64,000 nucleotides of DNA, taken from Daphnia carinata (taxonomy: Eukaryota > Arthropoda > Branchiopoda > Diplostraca > Daphniidae). The notes under the pieces are model-generated. The model was not told where the DNA came from, ran no database searches, and saw only the letters and a list, made by a program, of their open reading frames with translations. Shown here piece by piece: positions 11,608-21,985 of this stretch; position 1 is the first letter of the stretch, and the number at the start of each line of letters is the position of its first letter. The stretch lies in assembly GCF_022539665.2 (NCBI RefSeq), contig NC_081331.1, positions 13,486,638 through 13,550,637 on the forward strand, in the 5' to 3' direction. A program made the position numbers and the translations under genes.

Positions 11608-13495
11608 TCAGTCCGTTTTCTGACTGCAGTACAGTTCCTTGAGCGACTTGAGCTCCTCGATCAAGGCCTTGTTCTGGTTCTCGAGTACGGCTACCCGATT
11701 CTCCAGACATTTGATGTATTCCTTCTTCTTCCGGCGGCATTCACGAGCCGCTTCCCGATTCTTCAACAGCCGAAGTTCACGCTTTTGCAGCGTCGGCTCC
11801 GACGGGTCCCACTCGTCGCTGTGATTTCCGCTACTACAAAACACAAAACCGTTTAGAGAAATCGTTTTGAACATCGCATTTTCAACGTGTTACTTACTTT
11901 CCCTTCATACGTAGTTCGTGATTCCGTGAGGCTTCTTCCGCCAAAAGTTTGGAATTCTAACGACAAACGATAACGATTGAGTCAATATTTTTTCAACTGG
12001 CTAAACAAAGGCCTTTTTCTAAAAAAAAAACCTGTAAGCTTTGTCCGGTGCCGCTTCCAACGACAACACCCGTTGAATTAAGGCCGGCCGTGGTCGTGAC
12101 GGGACGTATTGCGTACGCTTGAAGATCACCAGTAACACAAACTACAATAAGAGACAATGATAGTACAAAGTTAAATCTATCTGGTCATTTTGAATTAACA
12201 AAAAGTAGGGTGCAATAAGTTGGAAGAGGTCAGACGGGACGACAAATACGAAAGGAAAGGATGGAATACGGATAGGCAACGTTTTTTTCCGCAACCAACC
12301 TGGCACAAAAAATTGGCCGTCCTGACCCTGAGCGTACTGGACAATAGCACCTCCTCCCGGCGTATTTGTCATAGTGAGGGTAGGCAGTGTTTGACCACCA
12401 CCATCGCCCAAACCCTGGCTTGTATTGCCGGCTGTTGTAGCCAGTTGGATGGTTCCGCCAGGTAGGACTATAGAATATGTCATAGTTGAAGATTGTTTGA
12501 AAACAAAAAAAATGTACCAACAATGGGTTGTTTGAAAAATAAAGAAAAAAAAGAGAGAAAGAAGAAATAAATAAAAATGAGAAGATAAGAGAGCCAAGAT
12601 TTGGGGGTCTAATAATACCTTTGATTAAACCAGCTGTGGTCTGATAGTGCGTGCCAGAGATAGCGACCGACGAGGCCCTTTGATTATGGCTGGAAGGGGG
12701 AGCGGGCGAAGAACTGCTGCTATCCGAATCGATCCCGCCAGGCGAGTCTCCTTTGTCTTCTGCAAAAAACAAAAGAAAAGAAATAAGGCGTTAAGAGTTG
12801 TCGAAAGCAGCCGTGACGGCGCTATTGTACGAAAAAGAAAAAAACTTGCCGGAAATCTCGCAACCTCCTAGCTCGTTGAGAATTTTCCTGTAAGATGGCC
12901 GACGCGCCAGGATTTCGCGCCTTTTTTTGGTGTTCTCGTCTTCGTGTAGACCGCTATTATCAATCACCTGGCGGTGAACAAAACATCGGGTCGAGAGCCA
13001 AAAAAAGAAGCTCAATCAGATAACAAAAAAAAAAAGGACGCTAGTTTATATATAGTTCTACTTGTAATGTCTGGATGGCTCCGCCGCCTCCACCACCGCC
13101 AGTAGTGTGTATGACGGAATTTGGCTTGCTCACTAAAATGATGTTGCCTTTGGGTAGGGAGTTGGCTTGTAGACTAGGCGTACTCTGAATGACGGATGTC
13201 GGCTGTATCACCGATTGCACCTTGGAAAAAAAAAATACAAGTGAGATAACAGTGTGAAATAACAAACACGAGCCCGATAAAGGGCAATCAAGAAATAAGG
13301 CCGACTTACTTGAGCTTGCGGCACAGAAACGTGAACAATACTGATGGCGGACGATGATTGGGAATGACTGGGATTGGAACCACCGCCGTTGCCTCCGCCG
13401 CTACCTCTTCCTCCGTTTAAAGCTGGACTTTCTCCCGCACCGCTGTTATGTGGATCACTCTCGCCGGATCCGTCATTGGTGTCCACCAAGTCCAT
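11608..13495 (-). CDS. CrebB: cAMP response element binding protein (CREB), KID and bZIP transcription factor
   Basis: Eight coding exons (minus): 13495-13310, 13220-13062, 12967-12850, 12759-12619, 12467-12300, 12141-12032, 11956-11898 and 11833-11608, giving 388 residues. The kinase-inducible domain (about 125-150) contains RREILARRPSYRKILNEL; S140 matches human S133, the PKA/CaMK site that recruits CBP. Glutamine/glycine-rich transactivation segments flank it. The C-terminus (about 330-388) is a near-canonical bZIP: basic region RLLKNREAARECRRKKKEY followed by a leucine zipper. The protein binds TGACGTCA as a dimer in the nucleus and drives cAMP-responsive transcription. The start is supported by an acceptor 23 bp upstream (13518). 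A strong donor at 14834/14833 suggests an upstream non-coding first exon. Oddities: the KID exon ends in a GC donor, and the last exon has a TAGTAG tandem acceptor that would add or drop one serine. Confidence 0.95.
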
Positions 13496-13971
13496 GATCC
13501 CTCAACTCAAGGCCTGATCTGCAAATACACACACAAACATACGATATCCAGATGAAATGAACAACGTTGCAAATTCCATATCCATACAATCATCACACAA
13601 CCGGCCGTCAAAATATAGGGGGACGCACCTTGAATACATTTTGCCGACGGCTCAAAACACTTTGACGGGCTTGTTTCAACTCAACACCACGCATACGGTC
13701 AACACAAGACGTAATTTCAACCACAGTTTCTATCCTATCTTTTTTTTTTTTGGCTACCGAAAAAGGGTGTAATAATAAAAAAAAAAAGGTGAAACAAAGT
13801 AAACGTTGGCCAACTGATGCTGGTGAAAGGCGCTGTAAAAATTGACTGGCTGTATTGTGTGTGTGTATTAACAACTCTTGTCGCACGACCGCCCGGACCG
13901 ACCGCACGACCGCGGTTGTATGCGGGGAGTGGAGAAAAAGGCGATAGAGAGAAGCCGGAAACTGGAATACC

Positions 13972-14001
13972 TACGTCACGCTGACGTCATCCGCTGACGC
14001 A
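13972..14001. promoter_or_regulatory. Cluster of cAMP response elements upstream of CREB
   Basis: Within 30 bp lie a half CRE (TACGTCAC, 13972-13979), a full palindromic CRE (TGACGTCA, 13982-13989) and a TGACGCAC variant (13994-14001). On the CREB (minus) strand this is about 480 bp before the start codon, and a GC-rich stretch (13890-13920) follows it. CREB genes in other animals are known to have CREs in their promoters, which suggests self-regulation. It lies either in a proximal promoter or in the first intron if transcription starts near 15 kb. Confidence 0.6.
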
Positions 14002-16538
14002 CACAGCCCTCCCACCGTATTATTCATTACTTTTAGCCCACCACCCTCTCTCCTCTTCACTTTAAAAAAAAAAAAAGCTAGCTAAATTCCACTCTTTTGA
14101 AACCGCAAAAGGATGAAAAGAAAAATAACTCGGAAATTTTTTTTTTCGGTTCTCTTTGTGGCCAGATATTTAGTTATCTCTTATAGAGTGAAACCAATTG
14201 CATAACGTTCGTTTCTACGTGGGAGCTAACCTTGCCAGTTACGGTTTTTCTAAACTTGTAAATGTAAGCTGGTTGTCCTTGCTTTTGCCCATTGGCGGGT
14301 GGGATCGTGCAATAAAGTCGGTTTGAAAAACAAAGGAGCTTTTGGACATTGAACGAAAGGAGGAAAAATTATTGCTGGATCGTAATTCACTATGGCGAAC
14401 GGTGGCAGAATGAAAAGAAGGCGAGTTCGTCATCAACACACACACACACATACACAACACATTGAAGCAGACTACACAAACTGTTTCTCGAAGTGGCGCC
14501 TCAGTTGGTCTCTCTTGTGATTGTTTGCACAAATACTAAATGAGAGCAAACACTCGACAGAAAATGCAAATGGCCTTCAATTTGGTCGAATAATTTCATC
14601 ACGTTCAACAGGAATGACTAACACACAACTGTATGTGTTTTTTTTTTTTTCAAAGTTCAGAGTTTCAGAGAAAAAAAAAATCAATCGGCTATACTGTAGT
14701 GCGTGTGGCAGGGTATTATGGTCGAATGAAAGTGATCTACCACCACATCCCAGGTCTAAGCATGAAATCCATAATAGGCTAGAACTAGTTTTCAGAAATA
14801 CGTACATATTGCTATTTGTTACAACAAACTTACCCGAAAGGTGAGAGAGAGAGTTATTAAGAGATGGTGGCGACGTCAGAGAGTTAGGGAGGGTAAAGAG
14901 GGTGGTGGTCGGGAGGGGACCAACCCTGGACAGCCGTTCCGACACGGACGCGGGGCTGACACGTAACACATACACACAGCCACGTCAAAATGGAGGCTGT
15001 CGCGTCACTGAATGCGTCTCTATTCAACTTTTGCTTACGTATATCAGCCTGTGGCTCCTCTCACGCGCGCTACACAACGATATGGCGCTAGCACAAGCTT
15101 TCGTTAAAGGCTCCTCCCACCAAAAACATCACAGACTAGGCATACAGAGAAAGCAAGATGGAGGCGACGCTTCGACGACTCTTGCTAGTCGTTGCTTGCT
15201 AGCTATATTGCCTACTCACGGCACGCACAGAACAGAGAGACAGGCTTCAAGGCCTTCAACTCGATTGGTCACAATGGGCACGATACCTCATATCGGGAAT
15301 TTTTTTTTCTCAAGAGTGATTAAAACAACAAATCTCGAACACAAACGCCTAAGGAACTGAATAACTGAAACAGTGGACGAGCGATACAAATCGATTTGTT
15401 TTTATGTATCGATAATCGCGCAATTCACTTGTATTCTGGCCATTAAGCATGACGAAACGGAGAGCTAAAATCTAAATATTCCGCGCCATCTTTGAACCAG
15501 TTTCGGAGAACTGGTATTGTCGTCTGCCAACACAACCTTGGATAGCTGGCTTTCGGCTAGAAATAATATTTCGAAAAAACGTTCTACGGTGGATCAAAAT
15601 ACATGCGAAAAAAATTATACAGACAATCACAATATTTCCTATGGTAGTGACGTTACCTTCTCATTGTTTTCCAGGTCTCTTTTTTTAAAATGACATTGAC
15701 GAAATATTCCTTAGTAGTCAAGAAAATCTAATGGGATTTTGTAAGAATTATTTCATCAGCAGTATCTATTGAAGGAAAACACAAGTTAATGATGTTTCCA
15801 CTAAACAGGGAAAAGTTTCGTAAATTTATATTATACAGCCGTTTATTTACCTTTCCTAGTGATACGTTTGGTGTGAATTGATGTTCACTATCTTGGTTGT
15901 GACTTCCTTACAGTTTCTCACTCAATAAACTTCATCTAGAAAAGCCAAAGTTCTCATTCACTAATCTCTCAAGATAACACACTGCCCTGGAAGCTTTTTG
16001 TCAGTAGTGCCACTAAAGAACGTCCATAAGAAGACTAGCGATAAAATTGTCTCGGTCGTGATTATTAAGTTAGGTTCCACACGTGTCGAGGAGTGCAGTC
16101 AGCTCGGTGCAGTTTCCAGCTCGAATCCTATTCGTTTAAGTTTTCTTTGAAACGTATTCCACTAGAACCATCTGCGCCACATTCAGAATAAAGTGTACAA
16201 GTTTACCTAGTAACACTTAAATTTTCTTCGAAAATTGCGATTATTGAAATAATGTTGCCGTAATATTGAAATCAGAGGCTGAAAAATCCCGTTGTCGTCA
16301 TCAACACATGTTATGGTCTTATTTATTAACATGGCCGTGGAATATGACTGTGTGCAAATAGGATTAACTTGCATTTCTTTGTAGCGTCGTCATTGATTAA
16401 TGAAGTTCTAGCATGTGTAGTTCTATACCAATTGCTTTGGATTAATTTATTACACAGTCAACTAATGAAAGCACGGAGACAAATTTTAAAAAATGGCAAA
16501 AGCTTACGTAGACAAAAAGGAGTTGCTCGGCCCTATTG
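13990..16538. other. CREB upstream region
   Basis: It includes a likely non-coding CREB first exon on the minus strand ending at 14834 with the donor GTAAGT, a further CRE half-site (GACGTC near 14870), and two ATGGAGGC elements (near 14990 and 15156) that resemble YY1 sites of TATA-less promoters. From 15360 to 16540 the DNA is AT-rich without features I can name. Confidence 0.4.
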
Positions 16539-16961
16539 TTACGTAGTCCATGCTGCTATTTTGTTTGTTTGTGGTTCCTGTAGTTCACAATTTAGCCGGC
16601 GCGAGCGCCACAGCAGCCGAACATTCTCTCGCCGGTAGGGTTTTAGCGAAATTTCTATCAGGTCCTGTTTTCCCATCGTTTCTTGTCTGCACTCCGCAAT
16701 GACGTAAATAGCTGTTGTAATGTTCTCATCATACGCATCTCCAAAAGCCAAAAGGTAAAATATGAATGAGGTGACTTCATCGGACTGGTTTAAAGCGGAT
16801 TTTTTTTCCTCAATAAAGACTAACTGTTCTTTAATGGCTATTAATCGGCAAGTTCCTTGCAGAGTTCTATGACAATGGTTTTCAATGCAGCAACCTGCTC
16901 TCATGAATTCCAACTGACGCACCCAAAGGAATTGAATCAGGAAAACTTTCGTACATTCCAT
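16539..16961 (-). CDS. Unrecognised 140-residue ORF, head-to-head with the pericentrin-like gene
   Basis: An uninterrupted frame runs from the ATG at 16961 to a stop at 16539. Composition is protein-like, with a Cys/His cluster near the start (AGCCIENHCHRTLQGTC, about residues 22-38) and a middle segment DEVTSFIFYLLAFGDAYDE. No domain is recognised. A plus-strand frame overlaps it at 16369-16638 and is weaker. It may be a lineage-specific gene, part of a spliced gene, or chance. Confidence 0.35.
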   Translation of the reverse strand: MECTKVFLIQFLWVRQLEFMRAGCCIENHCHRTLQGTCRLIAIKEQLVFIEEKKSALNQSDEVTSFIFYLLAFGDAYDENITTAIYVIAECRQETMGKQDLIEISLKPYRRENVRLLWRSRRLNCELQEPQTNKIAAWTT

Positions 16962-17533
16962 ACCTTTCGTATGAAGCGTGCATTAAAGGTTCATGGGATA
17001 TTCTTAACAATCCTAGGTCTGCTTAAAAAGTAATGCAACACAGTCTACAGGAAATAGCAAGCCTTTCAAATAATCTAAAAATATGCAAACCCCAAATATT
17101 TTAAACACGTTGGATCTCTCAATAGGTATTGGCACCCTTTGGAGCAGTGCGTGCATCCTTCGATTGCGCAACTAGCGGTGGAAAAATGAAAATGCTGGAA
17201 ATTTTCTTAAAATAAATTATGTTTTAGTTAATGGTAATTAACGTATAATTTTCAAATTATTCAATACGTTCAAATTCGCAATGGAAACTCTGTCTAAGAC
17301 TGACAGTGGCAGTGTGTTTCTCTAGAATGTCAATAACATTGTCAATAACATGTCATCACTGGTAAGAAGAGGCTTTTGTTTTCCGCTTTGTTTATTATGA
17401 CTATAGACGCTTTTATTTTTAAAGGAAGGGAATAAATTCGAATCCAGATTTGACACTACCATGAGCATTTATGGTCTCACTTTATCCCAGTAATTTTTTT
17501 TTCACCGTTAACTTCATTTATTAAAAAGAAAGA
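16962..17533. promoter_or_regulatory. Upstream region of the pericentrin-like gene
   Basis: It carries an ATG at 17350 followed after four codons by a good donor (ATGTCATCACTG then GTAAGA). This cannot be joined in frame to the main coding exon, so it is more likely part of a 5' untranslated exon with a short upstream frame. A direct repeat TGTCAATAACA occurs at about 17327-17350. Confidence 0.35.
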
Positions 17534-20500
17534 ATGGAAGAATCTACAGATGCCAGTGAAAAGTCTATATCTATGGGCCCGGCGAACCTCATCAGTCAAG
17601 AAGAACCGAGCAACGAACCTGTGCATTCAACGATCTCAGATGCTAGTTTTGTGTCACCCACAAGAAACCAATTAAGTCATGCAATGGGAAGTTTGTCTAT
17701 TTCCTCCATCACAAATGCAGACAGTAGCCAAATTGCTCATTTGCATGCTGCATTTTCTCCAGATGCAGATTTCAGACCTGACATACTGATGTCAACAGTT
17801 AATTCTCGACAGACTTCAACCTCTCAAGAAGATTTGAACATCAGTATGGGACCATTACCTGGTTTTGACTTTACACGTGAAAGTCAGTCTGAAGAAGATC
17901 AAGATGACCACAAACAACCATTAACAAGCCTTGTTGCAAATATCGAAAAATTGGAAGTTAGACAAAAAAAACATTGTGAAGTGCAGCAGCCAGTTCCTCC
18001 AGTAACACGTGGCTCCAAGAGCATTCAAACAGAAGAATTACAGTGTCATAAATGTGAACAGTTACACATTCTGTACAACCAAAAACTTTTGGAAGTAGCA
18101 AATGAATTCCAGCAGCAATACACTTCACAATTTCAGATGGTTGAGCAACATGTTGCTGCTTCTGAGGATGCACAAAAGCAGATAAAAGACTTGGTGGATC
18201 AACTAGACGCAGCAGACAAACAGTTAAAAGTATATTCTTTCTAGCTTTTTATTAAATTTAAGTGGTCACAGTAATTCATGTTTGATGTAGGCAAATCGGG
18301 CGTTTTTGGAGCAACAGGCTGTCGAGAGAGAGCAGGAACGAGAAGAGGCCAGCGAACAGCAGAAAAAACTAGAAGCTTTATTAACCGAAAAGGAAAAAGA
18401 ATGTGAACGCATGAAAACAAGTATATTGCAACTTACGAATGAGGTTCAGCAACTTCATGAAACCCGTAAAGAAAAGGATCGTATTCTACAGGTAGCCATT
18501 CAAACTCTAACCAGTGCATACAAGAAAAACAACAGCAAGTAAACCAATGCTTAAATAACATGTAAAATCACAGGATCACCTTAGTATGCAACAGCGATTG
18601 GAGCAACAAAACCAACTTTTGCGAATAAACCAGGCCGATATGGACGAAGAAAACAGTAGCTTGCAGACTGTTTTGGATGTTAAAGAAAAATTGCTCAAGG
18701 CGCAATCGGAGCAAATAGCCGCCCTGCAAAATGAATTAGAAAATCATTTATACGCACATTCGGAAACGGAAAGAGAAAGCGAAGCCCCAGCAAGTGTCAA
18801 ACATGATTCGACATTGCAAGATGTAGTGGAAACTTCCCTCGCAGCTTCACGTGCTGAAATGCCCTCGTTGTTTGATGAACTCCAGCAGATGATTTGCCGC
18901 CTTTTACATAAAGTCGAAAACAGTACACGGGCGCTGGAAGCGGCGCAAACTGCCAAGCGAAAAAGAACGAATAACAATTTATTGAGTCCAAGGACTCAAA
19001 TAACTCCTTCAACTAGCACAGAAGACATATCCATCAAGTAACAAGTTTCCACCATTTAAAATAATCGGTATGCATTATACAAAACGCTATTTTCCTTTTA
19101 TCAAACAGGGATAAAAATCCCAGGGGACTTGATGATCTGCGTGACTTGTCCAGCCCATCACCGACAGGTGAAAACGGCACTAATAACCCCGAACGTGCAC
19201 TCAACTTCCTGCAACAGCTGGACGGGAAACTGGCGATATTGAGTATACAATTGATAGAGAATTCCAGTTGATCTTGTGTGAAATAGGTTCTTAAACGTTT
19301 TCTGTAGGTCGTATAGAAGAAGCTGCATGTAAACGCATAGCAGATCTTGAAGCAGAACTACATCGCGTTTGCCAGTCGGAAAAGCGTAGCGTTTCGAGAG
19401 CGGCCGAGTTAGAACAGCAATATCAACAACACCGGTTGTTGCTACAGGTAAGACCAGCTTTCTTAATAAAATCAGTGCAAAATGAAATGCCCATTTTTTC
19501 TAATCGTAGGATGTCGATGCGGAAAAACATGAACTTCAAGTGGAGCATACAGAATTATTGAAACGCATTTCCTCTTTGGAAAATCGGCTAGAAGAACAAA
19601 GACGATCAGCGGCCCTTGGAGCCTCGCAAAATATGCACGCCGAGAAGTGCCGCACCCTATCAGAGGAGAAACAGCAACTGCAGCTGATTGTCCAGGAGAA
19701 AGATGAATCACTCGCTAGTATGCAGAAGCAGATGGGCGACTTACATCAACGAATCGACAAACTTATGAAAGCTATTCAAGAAAAAGAACAAGAGTCCACT
19801 AGGCGAACCCAAGATGATTATTCCCAAAGCAGTGTAGAACGTTTACGAGACGCTCCTCACCAGGACGGTAGCATGACGTGGTCTAAACTCGGTCCGCAGA
19901 ATTCTCCTGTCCCGCTCAGTCCCATATACCAACCACACAATCAGTATCATCAAACGGCACAGCTCAAACATCAAGAGACGGCACATGCGCTCTCCATGGA
20001 AGTGGCCGAACTCAAAGACAAGCTAATAAAATGCGAGAAAGAGCGACAAGTTTTAGAGGATGAAGCGGCGTCTAACGCCAGTCGTCTGGCTCAACTGGAA
20101 TCACTGGAACTACGTAATGCCGCATTAGACGACATGGTAGACGAAGCCGAGCGACAGAAAAAAGAGTATGAACAGCGTTGCACTGGCCTGGAAAAGGAGC
20201 TGGAAGAATGCCGCGGTAAGTTGCAAGACCTGGCAACCGTTCGAGAACGTGGCGTCGCCCTGGAGAAGGAGCTAAGCCAGTACAAGGCTATGGCGCAGGA
20301 AGTGGAAACATCATGTCAATTGCATTTGACCTTGAAAAAAGAATATGAAGAACATAAGCAGGCAAGCCAAGCAACGATCGATGAATTACAGAAGCAACGC
20401 CAAGAGCTGGAAACAACTCTAATTAATCAAAAGAATTTAGCTCAAGAATACGATATCATGCGCCGTAGATGTATAGCTCTTGAAACAGAAGCAGCGGCCC

Positions 20501-21977
20501 AGCGTGGCACGATTACAGCTGTGGAAGTTCTTCAACAGCGCTGCGCTTCTTTACAATCTGATCTTATTTACCAGCAGCAAACAGCCCAGCAACAGTGCTC
20601 AGCACTAAAAGCTCAATTGGATTCAAAGGAGAAGAGGCTTAATGATTTGCAAACAAAATTGAAGCAATCTGACAGTTGTAAAGCCCAAGTCGAAGAGGCT
20701 TTACAGAAGTTGCAGCTTGAAGTCGAGGCGGTCAAAAAGGCCCAGCAACTGCAACAAAAGCAAAAAAGCGCTGCAACAGCTGATCCTAGAGAATTATCGA
20801 CGTTGCTAGAAGGCAATTATACTTAATTTTTTAAAAATTTAGATGCCGAATTAAGACGATTTTGTTAAGTACAGGTCCACCAGCACCACCGGATTTGCTT
20901 GCTCCATCTTTCGTGGAATTTCTAGGAAGTGCGACAAGTAGTCGATGTAGCAGTCGAGCAGCTTCCATCCGCATTGGCAGTCCAGCATATCGAACCGCTG
21001 AATCCAGTACTTTAAATGATTTGTCTTTGCCTAATTCCATGGTGGGGAAAACTGCTTTGAAAGAAGTTCAAAGAGAGAGTGAACAGCTGCTGGCTTTCGG
21101 TAAACACATGCTTGAGATGCAACAGAACGCAGCTCAGCAAAAAGCAAACTGTTTGCCGTCAACCAATCAGAATATCGAGGTATAACAGTGAATTGCATTT
21201 TCGTGCGGCTATGACGTTCAACATTTGTGTATTACAGGATGATCTTGAGACTACGTTAATGCCAGATGGGGATAGTTTTGTAGCTGGAGTCAATCCAGCT
21301 GAGGTAGAATTAACTAGAAAAATGCAGCTACTTAGGACGGAACTTGCAATGGAGCGACTCTTGTTGCAAGATCAGCGAACAGCCAACTCACGCCTCCAAC
21401 AACAGGTTTAATCTCTCTCTCAAAAGACGATAGTGAAATTAAAAAATAACACTGTCATCCTGTTTTGTTGACTTTTGCAGGTGATGCAATTAATTGCGCA
21501 ACAGAGAAACCAGCCGGTCAAATCCCAGCCGTCTCAAAAATCAATTTCAGCATACCGATCTCTTCCACCGGAACAAGCCACCAAAGTACCACCGTTTAAC
21601 CACCTCATTGTTTTTTATTGTTAATCCCCCACTTTTCTGTTTATCTAGTTTCTCCAGTATCGAGCCCTCAAATTAGAAAGTATACGCAAAAATTTAATCT
21701 ACCAGAAAAAGTTTCTTTCAACCATTGCCAACGAATGGGATCAGAACCATAATCAACGAACAGAGAAGGCGTTCGAACCTAAGAAGGCCTTGCGATGTTT
21801 CAGGTATGTACTTCAAATAGATTTAATGCATTTTATTTCTGTTTAGGGAATGGTATGTAATTAAATTGTCTCAGGGTCGCTGTTTTTACCGTCATATCGA
21901 TTCAGAGGATGCGCTACGTGGTGAGGCTGTGGCGCCAAAGAAGGCGGGCGATCGAAGCTCAACCTTCGTCTGACTGA
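17534..21977 (+). CDS. Plp: Pericentrin-like centrosomal protein with C-terminal PACT domain
   Basis: Exons: 17534-18229, 18291-18491, 18574-19037, 19109-19266, 19308-19447, 19510-20812, 20875-21179, 21238-21405, 21481-21585, 21649-21803 and 21875-21977, about 1265 residues. The N-terminus is Ser-rich and disordered; residues about 200-1100 are almost continuous coiled coil rich in Glu, Gln, Leu and Arg. The end is a PACT domain (about 1181-1260): RKNLIYQKKFLSTIA, then FRVAVFTVISIQRMRYVV. PACT anchors pericentrin, AKAP450 and insect PLP to centrioles and the pericentriolar matrix. It is far shorter than human pericentrin (over 3300 residues) or fly PLP (over 2500). Uncertain points: the end of exon 2 (18491 fits in phase; 18538 does not), the end of exon 4, and a GC donor after exon 6. 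An AATAAA lies three bases after the stop. Confidence 0.85.
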
Positions 21978-21979
21978 AG

Positions 21980-21985
21980 AATAAA
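21980..21985 (+). terminator. Poly(A) signal of the pericentrin-like gene
   Basis: AATAAA starts three bases after the TGA at 21975-21977. It implies a very short 3' untranslated region if used. Confidence 0.5.

Noticed and set aside
12220-12465. 81-codon plus-strand frame
   Set aside because: It is antisense to CREB coding exon 5 and is explained by it.
17350-17361. ATG followed by four codons and a donor as the start of the pericentrin-like protein
   Set aside because: Cannot be joined in frame to the exon at 17534; better explained as untranslated leader.
20091-20285. Ser/Arg-rich minus-strand frame
   Set aside because: Antisense shadow of the coiled-coil exon of the pericentrin-like gene.
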